DNA of 64,000 nucleotides from Ruminococcaceae bacterium UBA6413 (GTDB taxonomy: Bacteria; Bacillota; Clostridia; Oscillospirales; Ruminococcaceae). Positions 25,795-34,479 of the stretch are shown in pieces. Positions within the stretch are counted from its first letter, which is position 1. Every line of letters starts with the position of its first letter. Under the pieces are notes generated by a model. The model ran no database searches. It saw nothing but the letters and a program-made list of their open reading frames with translations, and was not told the DNA's origin. The position numbers and the translations under genes were made by a program. The DNA is taken from the NCBI GenBank assembly GCA_002437415.1, contig DJPL01000012.1, forward strand, positions 256-64,255. The letters are read 5' to 3'.

Positions 25795-26172
25795 TTACTT
25801 GTTGTTCTTGCGTACTGTTATAGCCATTGCCGTAAGACCGCCTACCGCAGCCGCACCGAGAGCCGCAAGCTCAAAAGCGGGAACACCAGTGTTTACGTTG
25901 CCTGTATTGCTTGTGCTGTCACCGGGTGTTACCTGAGATGTCGTATCGGGCATTGACATATTATCATCTGTGCTTTCCTCAACACCGCCTGTCGAGCCGC
26001 CGGGAGTTACAATGTCCTCAGCGCCGCTTACAACGCCGTCTACAATGTCCTCCGCACCGTTTAACACACCGTCAATGATATTGCCGCCTGTAGTACCGTC
26101 TGCCGCAAATGCGGATACACTGCATACGCAAAGTGTGGCTATGGAAGCTAAAATAGCTGCTGTCTTTTTCAT
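25795..26172 (-). CDS. Small secreted or membrane-tethered protein, function unknown
   Basis: 125 residues. Signal peptide about 1-23 (MKKTAAILASIATLCVCSVSAFA), then a repeat with two similar units (IDGVLNGAEDIVDGVVSGAEDIV), a Ser/Thr/Asp-rich linker, and a C-terminal hydrophobic segment (FELAALGAAAVGGLTAMAITV) with a basic RKNNK tail. This is the layout of a protein held at the membrane or trimmed by a protease; the LPXTG box is absent. AAAGGA precedes the start on the minus strand. No function is assigned. Confidence 0.75.
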   Translation of the reverse strand: MKKTAAILASIATLCVCSVSAFAADGTTGGNIIDGVLNGAEDIVDGVVSGAEDIVTPGGSTGGVEESTDDNMSMPDTTSQVTPGDSTSNTGNVNTGVPAFELAALGAAAVGGLTAMAITVRKNNK

Positions 26173-26640
26173 ACCGTTTTTCCTTTCGATTATCTGTTAT
26201 TGTATTCCGACTGTTTTTCGGATTGTCGGGCAATATTATTATTAACGCTCGGAAAAATGATATTCTATAATTTTTATATGGCATAAATTACAAAAAATCG
26301 GTCGTGATATGCTCAGCACTATCCACATTTCTTGGCTCCCTTGTGTAAAGGGAGCTGGCTTGCGGCAAGGCTTGTTTAATTTGAACACAACTATATTCAG
26401 CGATACTCATACCGTTCAAATTACACAAACCAAATCTGCCGTCAAGACTGAAGGATTGTCTGCTGCCAACATTTTCGCTTGCACAAACGCTTACGCTAAC
26501 AATCCCTCAAGAGTTAGCTGAGTGAAACTTAAGAACAGAACCTCGACCTTTTTTTAGGCGGGCAAGAATGCCCGAAGTTGAACGCCCGGAATTTAAGCAT
26601 CAACGCTTGAACTCCGGGTGCTAATTATTTATCAATAAGC
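26173..26640. repeat. Intergenic stretch with decayed repeats
   Basis: No gene that I can support. The left part holds AT-rich promoter-like DNA for the minus-strand gene. At 26547-26612 lies a dispersed repeat: a GGGC-agaat-GCCC hairpin, the 20-bp core 26568-26587 and a longer imperfect hairpin (26584-26622). The same core occurs inverted at 61338-61357. On the minus strand the 26584-26622 hairpin could terminate the SGNH gene. A GGCTCCCTT...AAGGGAGC hairpin lies at about 26333-26352. Confidence 0.55.
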
Positions 26641-27921
26641 TTACTCAAAAAGACTTCCGAACTGCTTTACAAACGCATCTGCCACCACAGTACCGCCCTC
26701 GCCGTTAGGGTGACCGCCGTATACAGCCTTTGCGGGTTCTTCTGCGGTCGAGAGCAGAGAAGCGAAGTCAAAGAACCTTGCACCGTATTTTTCGGCAATT
26801 GCAGGGATCTTCTCGTTGAGTGCGGTTCTGATACCCTCGTTTGTTTCCTTGAAGTCCTGCGGAGGTGCGTTGAAAAGTATTACATCACAGCCCTTTTCGG
26901 TAAGATACGAAACTATCGTGTCGAGGTATTCCTCTATTTCTTCGGCTGTGCTTTTCTTGCCGCCGTATTTGCCCGAAACAATATCGTTTGTGCCGAATGC
27001 AACGAGAACCGTGTCATACTGTGACACTCTTGACAGCCAGTTCTCATTTGCGGCGGCATCGCTTGCCCTTGCCCAGCCAAGACCGCAGTTGAAGAAAGAA
27101 ACATCGTCACCGAGCTGTGCGGATATCTTTGAAGCCCAGAACTCATATTTCATCAGCTCTGTCTGACAGCCCTGCGTTATGCTGTCGCCGATCGCGGCTA
27201 CGGTATGCTTAACATCTCTCTTTGCTCCGATGATCTGAGGGAGCGGGATATCATCGCAGTACTCAAAGGTTTCGCCGTCGGCAGAGCTTGTGGTCGAAGT
27301 AAGGGTTGACATCTTGTTGCACGGAATGCCCTCGCCCGATACTGTCCACTCCCACACAAGATAATGACCCTCGGGGATATTCATTGTAACGGGGTCGCTC
27401 CAATAACTCTCATCTGAGGTTACCTCTTTTGTCGTCTTGCCGCCGAAGGTCACAGGCGTGCGGTTTGTGATTTCGTCCTCGGTGCTTGTACCGCCGTCAG
27501 CAATAACGGCATCGGAAACGGTATATGTACCTCCGTCCTTACCGACAAATGCTGCCTTGCCCTTTGCATAGGTCGAGTCGACCATATTGGTAAAGAAGAA
27601 CTTGTACTCAAGCTCGCCGTACTGCTCAACAGGCAGATATGCCCTATAGGTCACATTTTCCGCTTTTTCTATATAGAAATTGTTGCCTGTCGATATGACA
27701 GTGTTCGACACATATGTAGTAAAATCGGTTACAGGCTTTTCGGGCTTTGATGATGTGTCGGAGGAATTTTCCGCTGACGCTTCCGAGGAAGTGCCGGAAG
27801 AAGTCGTGCTTTCGGCAGATGAGCTTTCCGATACACTGTCTGTCGGCTGTGATGTGCAGGCTGTCACTGCGCATATTGATAATGCAAGCAGCAGTGCGGT
27901 AAGTGATTTTATTTTTTTCAT
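26641..27921 (-). CDS. SGNH/GDSL-family lipoprotein hydrolase
   Basis: 426 residues. Lipobox VTAC at about residues 19-22 after a hydrophobic leader, then a Ser/Thr/Glu linker (about 23-65). A beta-rich module (about 70-230) resembles the N-terminal domain of carbohydrate esterases. The SGNH domain (about 235-425) shows block I AIGDSITQG, a conserved Gly in NCGLGWA, block III FGTNDIVS and block V GGHPNGEGG, giving the Ser, Asn, Asp and His needed for esterase activity. It is probably a cell-surface esterase acting on acetylated polysaccharides; the substrate is inferred from the class. It lies 92 bp downstream of an LCP-like gene on the same strand. Confidence 0.85.
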   Translation of the reverse strand: MKKIKSLTALLLALSICAVTACTSQPTDSVSESSSAESTTSSGTSSEASAENSSDTSSKPEKPVTDFTTYVSNTVISTGNNFYIEKAENVTYRAYLPVEQYGELEYKFFFTNMVDSTYAKGKAAFVGKDGGTYTVSDAVIADGGTSTEDEITNRTPVTFGGKTTKEVTSDESYWSDPVTMNIPEGHYLVWEWTVSGEGIPCNKMSTLTSTTSSADGETFEYCDDIPLPQIIGAKRDVKHTVAAIGDSITQGCQTELMKYEFWASKISAQLGDDVSFFNCGLGWARASDAAANENWLSRVSQYDTVLVAFGTNDIVSGKYGGKKSTAEEIEEYLDTIVSYLTEKGCDVILFNAPPQDFKETNEGIRTALNEKIPAIAEKYGARFFDFASLLSTAEEPAKAVYGGHPNGEGGTVVADAFVKQFGSLFE

Positions 27922-27949
27922 AGATGGTATCCTTTCGCAGATATATTCA

Positions 27950-27988
27950 AGGCGGCGTCTGCATAAAATGATTTGCCGTCCGCCGCCT
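27950..27988 (-). terminator. Hairpin between two minus-strand surface-protein genes
   Basis: AGGCGGCG (27950-27957) pairs with CGCCGCCT (27981-27988) around a 23-nt loop. No clean T-tract, so it may attenuate or process rather than terminate. Confidence 0.45.
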
Positions 27989-28012
27989 GTTTATTGACTT
28001 TAATGCCATGTC

Positions 28013-28900
28013 TTATTCTATACCGGCTGATTGTCTGACGCTCTTCCAGCTGTTGTCGTCAATTACATAATTATCGCCGTTCTTTTCTCCGTAGGGAATA
28101 TAGAAGTCGGTTATGCTTGAGCCTGTCTGGGAAAGCGTATAAAGAATTGCCTTTATCTTTGCGTCATAGTCGCCCTGCTCAATATTCGTATTTGTGAAGT
28201 TGATTATGAAATCAATATATTCGGCAAGCGTCTTTTCGCCCGTTCCGATGAAGTTCTGATCTATGAACGCCGATATAGCGGTCGCCGATACCTTACAGGG
28301 ATAAAGCTCGTCCTTAACGCCGTAGTCGGGGAGCGTCAGATAGGTATACATCTGATTTGCCGTGAAGATCTGCGTGCCCTGTTTTATCACCGTAACGGTG
28401 TTGTCCTTCTTGTTTTCGTACTTTATCTCACTCGGGATAGTGAGCGTTGTGTTACCGACCATATCGAAAAGCTCGCTCAGGGTGGATTTTGTAAAGCGTA
28501 TGTATTTGTTTATTGTAAGCCCGGTCTTTTCGGAAAGCTGTTTTGCCACTTCCGTTTCGCCCGACTGCTCGCATATCTGCTTTATTGTGCCGCCGCCGAG
28601 CTCAGTGCTCGGAAGATAGGGCATCAGCACAAAAGTGTTTGCCGTGGCGCGGTAGGTCACTGTCATATATTTATCGGGCGTTGTGTCCGCGTCGGCTGAA
28701 AGAGTGAGCAGAACCGAGAAGTTATATGACGAGTCGGGGGTAAACGCTGTGCCCTGCGGCTGTGAAACGTTTACGGTAGCGTCGTTTTTCTGCGACTCGT
28801 AAAAGCTGTTCAGCAGTATATTTGATACTAACGCTACAAGAACCGCCGTAACTATAAAGGCTATAGCATATATGTACCAGTTGCTTCTTCTTTTTATCAA
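28013..28900 (-). CDS. Membrane-anchored LytR-CpsA-Psr-like protein, degenerate
   Basis: 295 residues if translation starts at the TTG at 28900, 9 nt after GGAGG; a TTG at 28909 abuts that site and is less likely. One N-terminal membrane segment (about 9-30) is followed by an extracellular domain. The pattern FDMVGNTTLTIPSEIKY, IKQGTQIFTANQMYTYLT and the long helical segments recall LCP wall-teichoic transferases. The arginine/aspartate residues that bind the lipid phosphate are not evident, so it may be a non-catalytic relative. Assignment is tentative. Confidence 0.55.
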   Translation of the reverse strand: MIKRRSNWYIYAIAFIVTAVLVALVSNILLNSFYESQKNDATVNVSQPQGTAFTPDSSYNFSVLLTLSADADTTPDKYMTVTYRATANTFVLMPYLPSTELGGGTIKQICEQSGETEVAKQLSEKTGLTINKYIRFTKSTLSELFDMVGNTTLTIPSEIKYENKKDNTVTVIKQGTQIFTANQMYTYLTLPDYGVKDELYPCKVSATAISAFIDQNFIGTGEKTLAEYIDFIINFTNTNIEQGDYDAKIKAILYTLSQTGSSITDFYIPYGEKNGDNYVIDDNSWKSVRQSAGIE

Positions 28901-29054
28901 TTTTATCAACCTCCGAAGGCTTGAAATTTACTCAGAAAAATAGTATAATACTATAATAGCACAAAATGAGAAAAAAAACAAGGTGTATTTTTCGTTCGCA
29001 GAACCTGTATCCCTGCTGTTTTTCGCATAATAATTTACATAAAGAGGTTATAGT

Positions 29055-30194
29055 ATGAACAGATTTTTAAAGCGCGCGTGGGCTGAGATCGACCTAGATG
29101 CGCTCACACATAACTACAATGAGATAAAAAAGCTTGCAAAGGGCAAGGAGATACTTGCGGTGGTAAAGGCAAACGCCTACGGTCATGACGATAAGGCGGT
29201 ATGCCTTAAGCTTCAGGAGCTCGGTGTTAAGTATTACGGCGTGTCAAATCTGTGGGAGGGCGAAAAGCTCCGTCAGCACGGCATAACAGGCACTATATTG
29301 ACCTTCGGCTACACCGATGAGGATTATTTTGACGAACTGCTCGAATACGGCATCACCCAGACTGCGGGCAGTGTGCAGTACGCAAAGGAGCTCAGCGACT
29401 ATGCCGTAAGCAAGGGCGTAAAGCTTCCTGTACATATAAAGGTGAATACAGGTATGACCCGTGTCGGCATTGACACCGAAGAAGAAATGCTCGAAATACT
29501 CTCTATGCCCGGACTTGACTGCAAGGCGGCATATACCCACTTTGCGGCGGCTGACAGCTTAGATCCGTCAGATGTCGACTATACAAATAAGCAGCAGGAA
29601 AAGCTGATGAAGACAGCAAGCGACAAGGGACTGCTTATCCACTCGCAGAACAGCGGAGGAATAGTATATCACGGCGATTTCGGCGGCGATATAGTCCGTG
29701 CGGGCGTTATCCTATACGGTCACTGCCCGAACTATCCGCTTGAAGTGCCGTTTGAGATGAAGAGCGTTATGACGGTAAAATCCGTTGTTTCACAGCTCAA
29801 AGCTATCCCCGCGGGCACTCAGATAAGCTACGGCAGAACATATACCGCCGATAAGGAAATGACTGTAGCGGTTATTCCGATAGGCTACGCCGACGGTTAT
29901 TTCCGTGATTTCAGTTCAAAGGGAAAGATGCTGATAAACGGCGTTCTGTGTCCTGTTGTCGGCAGGGTATGTATGGATCAGACCATTGTCGATGTAAGCA
30001 ATGTGCCTGATGTCAAGACAGGTGATATCGTCTATGTATATTCCGACAAGTGCGAGGAAACAAGCGTTGACTATAACGCAAGCCTTATCGGAACTATCGG
30101 ATACGAGCTTACCTGTGCGGTCGCACTGCGCATACCGAGAGTGATCATCGAAAACGGTAAGATAAAAGAAGTAGTGCGCTACGGACTTATTTAA
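29055..30194 (+). CDS. alr: Alanine racemase
   Basis: 379 residues, usual length. The PLP lysine is K38 in AVVKANAYGHD; the barrel motifs HIKVNTGMTRVG and IHSQNSGG follow, and the second active-site tyrosine is in QISYGRTYTADKEM. The C-terminal beta domain ends with YELTCAVALRIPRV. It converts L-alanine to D-alanine for peptidoglycan. AGAGG precedes ATG 29055. A strong bidirectional terminator follows at once, so the gene is monocistronic. Confidence 0.95.
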   Translation: MNRFLKRAWAEIDLDALTHNYNEIKKLAKGKEILAVVKANAYGHDDKAVCLKLQELGVKYYGVSNLWEGEKLRQHGITGTILTFGYTDEDYFDELLEYGITQTAGSVQYAKELSDYAVSKGVKLPVHIKVNTGMTRVGIDTEEEMLEILSMPGLDCKAAYTHFAAADSLDPSDVDYTNKQQEKLMKTASDKGLLIHSQNSGGIVYHGDFGGDIVRAGVILYGHCPNYPLEVPFEMKSVMTVKSVVSQLKAIPAGTQISYGRTYTADKEMTVAVIPIGYADGYFRDFSSKGKMLINGVLCPVVGRVCMDQTIVDVSNVPDVKTGDIVYVYSDKCEETSVDYNASLIGTIGYELTCAVALRIPRVIIENGKIKEVVRYGLI

Positions 30195-30212
30195 GCGGCT
30201 GTAATGTAAATA

Positions 30213-30246
30213 AAAAATCCCCGCGGGCATTTTACCCGCGGGTTTT
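30213..30246. terminator. Bidirectional terminator between alr and the zinc-ribbon genes
   Basis: CCCGCGGG / CCCGCGGG perfect 8-bp stem with a 7-nt loop, AAAAAAT on the left and TTTT on the right. It serves convergent transcription from both sides. Confidence 0.9.
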
Positions 30247-30264
30247 CTGTATACTGTTCCAAGC

Positions 30265-30993
30265 TTATTCAGGCTTCTTAGCTCCGCAGTTTGAGCAGAA
30301 CTTCTGTCCCGAAGTGTTCTTACTGCCGCATACGCAGTACCAATCGCCGTTCTGAGGAGCGGTCGCGTTCACCGCGTTGCTTGCAGGCTGACCTGTCGGC
30401 GCGGCATTCTGCATAGGAGCCTGATAATTCTGCTGATACTGCTGTGCCTGCTGAGGCTGACCGTAACTGTTGCTGTAGCTGCCCTGAAATGGTTGTTGAG
30501 CATTGTTCTGATAGCCGTAGCCGCCCTGATATGACGAGTTATAGTTATTCTGATAATTCGGCATATTGTATGACTGCTGAGCCGCCGTGTTCTGTGCGGC
30601 TGCTGCGGTAAGCGCCTTGTCGGCGATCGTTTTGAAGCCGATAACGGACGCGAATATTCCGAAAGCGGTTATAAGCACGCAGAATACCATAGCTACAATA
30701 AGACCTGTTGTAACCATAGAAAGCGTAAAGTCTACCGCCTCGCTTGCCGTGGCGAAGCCCTCATAGTCGAGGTCGCCGCTTGCGATAGCGTCCCACATCA
30801 GCTCTCTGAACGCTTCACCCCCGAAAAATCCGTTGAGAATGCCGAGAGTCACAACGCTTATCAGCTCAAAGAACGAAAGTATCGCTGTGATTATCGTTGT
30901 TACCATGATGCCGGTACGCTTGCTTGTTGTAGGCGTCTGCTTGTATTTTGAGCACAGTACAAGCACCACTATTGATATTGCTATAAGTACCAA
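30265..30993 (-). CDS. Zinc-ribbon membrane protein (paralog 3 of 3)
   Basis: 242 residues from a TTG start with AAGGAG upstream. Three or four hydrophobic segments span about residues 1-115. A Gln/Asn/Tyr-rich linker (about 130-205) follows, then a C-terminal zinc ribbon, WYCVCGSKN...FCSNCGAKK. It shares the N-terminal pattern (VLCSKYKQTPTTSKRTGI) and the ribbon with the next two genes, so it arose by tandem duplication. The function is unknown; such ribbons often mediate protein contacts. Confidence 0.75.
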   Translation of the reverse strand: MVLIAISIVVLVLCSKYKQTPTTSKRTGIMVTTIITAILSFFELISVVTLGILNGFFGGEAFRELMWDAIASGDLDYEGFATASEAVDFTLSMVTTGLIVAMVFCVLITAFGIFASVIGFKTIADKALTAAAAQNTAAQQSYNMPNYQNNYNSSYQGGYGYQNNAQQPFQGSYSNSYGQPQQAQQYQQNYQAPMQNAAPTGQPASNAVNATAPQNGDWYCVCGSKNTSGQKFCSNCGAKKPE

Positions 30994-31018
30994 TTTCTTC
31001 TATCTCCTTTAATAAATC

Positions 31019-31522
31019 TTATCTTATGTGTCCGCAGTATATGCAGAACTTGTTGTCCGACTCGTTATACTTGCCACAGCTTTTGCACTGCCAAGCGGTG
31101 TTTTCGGTAGTAAAGCTCTGCTGAACGTTTGCGGTGGGCTGTGCGCGGTATATCTGTTGCGCCCTTGCGGCATTTACTCTCTGCTGTTCGTTGTACGCCG
31201 CGGCAGTGAGCTCATTGTTACTCATACACTTATATCCCTTGATACAGGCGATAACGCCGAGAGTGATCACGCCGATGTAGTATATAACAACGAGCGTATA
31301 TAACACCGAAGAGAACACCGAAAGACCCGAATAGGTGATGTTGTCTTCCGTGCCGTAATACGACGGTATCACACCGAACAGCACGGTCAGAGCCTTTATT
31401 CCTGTCAGCACTGTCAGTATAATGGTTATGACCTTTATACCTGTGCGCTTTGACAAGGCAGGATATTCCTTATATGAGCCGCACAGCACAAGCAAGGCTA
31501 TCGCAAGACCTATATGAAGCAT
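31019..31522 (-). CDS. Zinc-ribbon membrane protein (paralog 2 of 3)
   Basis: 167 residues from ATG 31522 with GGAGG in front. Hydrophobic segments lie at about 1-13, 28-48 and 72-95; the N-terminal VLCGSYKEYPALSKRTGIKV matches the neighbours, and the C-terminal ribbon is CKSCGKYN...FCIYCG. It has no Gln-rich linker, unlike paralog 3. It sits 12 bp after paralog 1 and 25 bp before paralog 3, so all three form one operon. Confidence 0.75.
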   Translation of the reverse strand: MLHIGLAIALLVLCGSYKEYPALSKRTGIKVITIILTVLTGIKALTVLFGVIPSYYGTEDNITYSGLSVFSSVLYTLVVIYYIGVITLGVIACIKGYKCMSNNELTAAAYNEQQRVNAARAQQIYRAQPTANVQQSFTTENTAWQCKSCGKYNESDNKFCIYCGHIR

Positions 31523-31534
31523 ACAGGTTCCTCC

Positions 31535-32185
31535 TTACTGACTGTTTGTGTTGTCTGAGGGCGCGTTTTTCTTAGCGCCGCACTGTGAGCAGAAATCTCC
31601 GCCGATGTCCTTGTTTACAGTGCCGCATACGTTGCACTGCCATGTGCTGAACTGAGGGTTCGGCATTGCCTGAGGCGGTACCTGATAGCCCTGTGTGTAC
31701 TGCTGCTGAAGAGCGTTTGCTCTGTCATAGGCTTTCTTTTTGAGCTCCTTGTCGGAAAGTGTGGCGTATCCGACAATGCACATTATAATTCCCGCAATCA
31801 CCGTTGCGATAACTACTATATAATATGAAACGTATATCGCATATTCGCTGGTTCCCGGTGTGAACGAAGAGAAATTATAGCTTGTGAAGTAGTCGTAAGG
31901 GTTGCACAGCAGTCTGAAAAAGTCGACCTTGAATAAAAGGAGCAGTGAGTCAAAGACTGTCAGAAGTACCGTTGTTGCGGTGAGCGACCTTCTTTTGCCG
32001 AGCGTGGGTTTTCTTCTGTACTTTGCGGTTATAATAAGTACCGATATTATAAATACCACAACCGCTATGTAAAATATAAAGCCGTCAAAAAGGTTGGATA
32101 ACAGCTTGTCTGTAGTGCTCTGATAACCGTCTGCATTGTCTGTGTAAAGCTCGATCAGACGAGATGCCGATAATAATTTGTTCAT
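31535..32185 (-). CDS. Zinc-ribbon membrane protein (paralog 1 of 3)
   Basis: 216 residues from ATG 32185, preceded by AGGAGG. The N-terminal ~30 residues are hydrophilic; membrane segments follow at about 33-55, 75-97 and 120-145, with ITAKYRRKPTLGKRRSLTATT as the segment shared with its paralogs. The C-terminus has CNVCGTVN...FCSQCGAKK. It is first in the operon behind a consensus promoter that faces away from galE. No function is assigned. Confidence 0.75.
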   Translation of the reverse strand: MNKLLSASRLIELYTDNADGYQSTTDKLLSNLFDGFIFYIAVVVFIISVLIITAKYRRKPTLGKRRSLTATTVLLTVFDSLLLLFKVDFFRLLCNPYDYFTSYNFSSFTPGTSEYAIYVSYYIVVIATVIAGIIMCIVGYATLSDKELKKKAYDRANALQQQYTQGYQVPPQAMPNPQFSTWQCNVCGTVNKDIGGDFCSQCGAKKNAPSDNTNSQ

Positions 32186-32274
32186 GTGCTTCCTCCTGAA
32201 AAATTTTCGTCAGTTTCTGATTTTTTTATCTGCGGTAAAGCCTTGTTTTTTCTGTAAAAGCTTACCTTAAAGTG

Positions 32275-32303
32275 ATTTTACCACATTACGCGGCGAATGT
32301 CAA
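32275..32303 (-). promoter_or_regulatory. Promoter of the zinc-ribbon operon
   Basis: On the minus strand TTGACA (32303-32298) and TAAAAT (32280-32275) with a 17-bp spacer. Its -35 box is only 14 bp from the -35 box of the galE promoter, back to back. Confidence 0.7.
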
Positions 32304-32317
32304 TCAAGTAAAAAATA

Positions 32318-32346
32318 TTGACAATCACCGCCGACGGATATATAAT
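32318..32346 (+). promoter_or_regulatory. Consensus promoter of galE
   Basis: TTGACA at 32318-32323 and TATAAT at 32341-32346 with a 17-bp spacer: a perfect sigma-A match. Confidence 0.85.
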
Positions 32347-32441
32347 ATGTATTGTAAATCGGTATGATATTATCGCTTTATGCGATGATACCGTTTTGTA
32401 ACGGCAAACACAGAAACGATGCCGTGGAAAGGATTATTATT

Positions 32442-33440
32442 ATGGCAGTATTGGTAACAGGCGGAGCAGGCTATATCGGCTCACACACCTGCGTGGAGCT
32501 TCTTAACGCAGGCGAGGATATTATTGTAATAGACAACTTCTACAACTCAAAGCCGAAGGCTATCGAGGCTATCAAGGAGATAACCGGCAGAGATTTCAGA
32601 TTTTACGAGAACGACTGCTGTGACAGAGAAGCGCTCGACAGAATTTTCAGAGAGAACTTCATCACAGAGGTAATACATTTTGCAGGCTACAAGGCAGTAG
32701 GCGAAAGCTGTGTAAAGCCTATAATGTACTATGAGAACAACATAAATTCGACCCTTGCACTTATCGAAACGATGCAGAAGTACGGCTGTAAGAAGCTCGT
32801 ATTCAGCTCAAGCGCTACAGTTTACGGCATACCCGAAAAAGTACCGGTAACAGAGGATTTCCCCTTAAGCGCCATCAACCCCTACGGCTCTACAAAGCTT
32901 ATGATAGAGAATATGTGCAGAGAGCTGTACGCTTCGGACGATCAGTGGAGCATTATACTTTTACGTTACTTTAATCCTATCGGTGCGCATGAGAGCGGCA
33001 AGCTTGGTGAAGACCCCAACGGTATACCGAACAATCTTATGCCTCTTATCCTCCGCACGGCGGCAGGCAAGATGGCTACACTGAGCGTATTCGGCAACGA
33101 CTATCCCACACCCGACGGCACTTGCGTAAGAGATTACATTCACGTTGTAGACTTAGCGCTCGGTCACGTTGCGGCAATAAAGGCGGCAAGAGCGCACACA
33201 GGCTGTCCCGCATATAACCTCGGCACAGGCAAGGGCTATTCTGTGCTTGATATAATAAACGCCTTTGAAAAGGTAAACAAGGTGAAGGTTCCTTATGTAA
33301 TAACAGGCAGAAGACCCGGCGATGCCGCTTCCTGCTACTCAAACCCCGCACTCGCAAAGAAAAAGCTCGGCTGGACGGCAAAAAGAGGTCTTGAGCAGAT
33401 GTGCCGCGACAGCTGGAATTATATCAAGGCAAATTCATAA
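32442..33440 (+). CDS. galE: UDP-glucose 4-epimerase
   Basis: 332 residues from ATG 32442 with AAAGGA upstream; an in-frame ATG at 32364 has no ribosome site. Rossmann motif TGGAGYIGSHT at about residues 6-16, active-site SSSATVYG and YGSTK (catalytic Tyr and Lys), RYFNPIGAH and the C-terminal NLGTGKGYSVLD. It interconverts UDP-glucose and UDP-galactose. The nearby GH36 alpha-galactosidase and GH59 gene would both feed galactose to it. Confidence 0.95.
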   Translation: MAVLVTGGAGYIGSHTCVELLNAGEDIIVIDNFYNSKPKAIEAIKEITGRDFRFYENDCCDREALDRIFRENFITEVIHFAGYKAVGESCVKPIMYYENNINSTLALIETMQKYGCKKLVFSSSATVYGIPEKVPVTEDFPLSAINPYGSTKLMIENMCRELYASDDQWSIILLRYFNPIGAHESGKLGEDPNGIPNNLMPLILRTAAGKMATLSVFGNDYPTPDGTCVRDYIHVVDLALGHVAAIKAARAHTGCPAYNLGTGKGYSVLDIINAFEKVNKVKVPYVITGRRPGDAASCYSNPALAKKKLGWTAKRGLEQMCRDSWNYIKANS

Positions 33441-33481
33441 AAGCTCTGTTTCAGACGATAATATAACGAACGGATATATGC

Positions 33482-33520
33482 AAAGGCCGCTCGGCGCATA
33501 GGCTGTGCCGCGCGGCTTTT
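33482..33520 (+). terminator. Terminator of galE
   Basis: GGCCGC-T-CGGCGCA pairs with TGTGCCG-C-GCGGCT (one mismatch), with a short loop and four T. Confidence 0.75.
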
Positions 33521-33541
33521 CTTATGATGAACGGAGATAAT

Positions 33542-34045
33542 ATGAAATTTACATTCTGCCCCGACTGCGGAGCGAAGCTTATCGGACGCACAATAGGCGA
33601 TGACGGCGATGTGCCGTACTGCGAGCATTGCGACCGTCCGTGGTTTGATATATTCTACAACTGCGTGATAGTGCTTGCAAAACGCGGCAACAAATACGCC
33701 CTTATCCGTCAGCACAGCGGTGACGGTACAGTGAGCGAGGAACGCTATGTCTGCGTATCGGGATATATAAAGACAGGCGAAACGGCAGAGCAGGCGGCTG
33801 TGCGCGAGGTCACGGAGGAGCTTGGCTTAAAGCCGCTTTCGGTGCGCCTTGTCGCGACATATGCCTATAACAAAAAGCCTATGCTTATGACAGGCTTTCT
33901 TGCCGAGCTTCCCGAGGGCGAATTTTCGCTGTCAGATGAGCTTATAACCGCGCATTGGTTTGACGAAAGTGAGGTTCGCGCAAAGTTTAAAGGAAGCTCG
34001 GTATGTGACCGATTGTTTGATGATATAAAAGGAGAAAAGCTATGA
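33542..34045 (+). CDS. Nudix hydrolase with N-terminal zinc ribbon
   Basis: 167 residues from ATG 33542 (GGAG upstream). The zinc ribbon is FCPDCGAKL...YCEHCDRPW (residues about 5-32). The Nudix box is complete: G-YIKTG-E-TAEQAAV-REVTEELGL, with the metal-binding glutamates. The layout resembles NAD-capping pyrophosphatases and other nucleotide-sugar Nudix enzymes; the substrate is open. Its stop overlaps the thioesterase start (ATGA). Confidence 0.88.
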   Translation: MKFTFCPDCGAKLIGRTIGDDGDVPYCEHCDRPWFDIFYNCVIVLAKRGNKYALIRQHSGDGTVSEERYVCVSGYIKTGETAEQAAVREVTEELGLKPLSVRLVATYAYNKKPMLMTGFLAELPEGEFSLSDELITAHWFDESEVRAKFKGSSVCDRLFDDIKGEKL

Positions 34046-34479
34046 AAAAGGATTTACCGCCCATAGAGCCCTATGAGCGAACAGCGCACTACTATGAAAC
34101 CGACAGAATGGGTATAATACACCATTCAAATTATATAAGGTGGTTTGAGGAAACAAGAATACACTACCTTGAAAAGGCAGGCTACCCTTATTCCGAGATG
34201 GAAAAGGACGGAGTTATGATACCTGTGCTTTCTGCCGAATGCACATATAAGAATGCCGTGCGCTTTGACGAAACGGTGCTTATAGACCTTAAGATAACGG
34301 AATTCAACGGCTTCAAGATGACTATCGATTACATAGTAAGAGGCAAGGAAAACGGCGATATCAAGGCTACCGGCAGAACACGCCATTTCTTTGTAAATAA
34401 CGACTTCAAGCCTATAAGGGTAAAGGACAAATTCCCGAGAGTATACGATGTATTCAACGACCGCAAGGAGGAAGAATGA
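34042..34479 (+). CDS. Acyl-CoA thioesterase (4HBT / YbgC-like hot-dog fold)
   Basis: 145 residues. The signature YYETDRMGIIHHSNYIRWFEE at about residues 17-36 contains the catalytic Asp/His region of 4-hydroxybenzoyl-CoA thioesterase-type hot-dog proteins. It probably hydrolyses short acyl-CoA or acyl-ACP in the cytoplasm. It is translationally coupled by 4-bp overlaps to both neighbours, a Nudix hydrolase and a GH36 enzyme, whose functions it does not obviously share. Confidence 0.88.
   Translation: MKKDLPPIEPYERTAHYYETDRMGIIHHSNYIRWFEETRIHYLEKAGYPYSEMEKDGVMIPVLSAECTYKNAVRFDETVLIDLKITEFNGFKMTIDYIVRGKENGDIKATGRTRHFFVNNDFKPIRVKDKFPRVYDVFNDRKEEE

Noticed and set aside
25612..25956. Plus-strand open frame after the ior operon
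   Set aside because: It runs through a strong terminator and is antisense to the small secreted protein gene.
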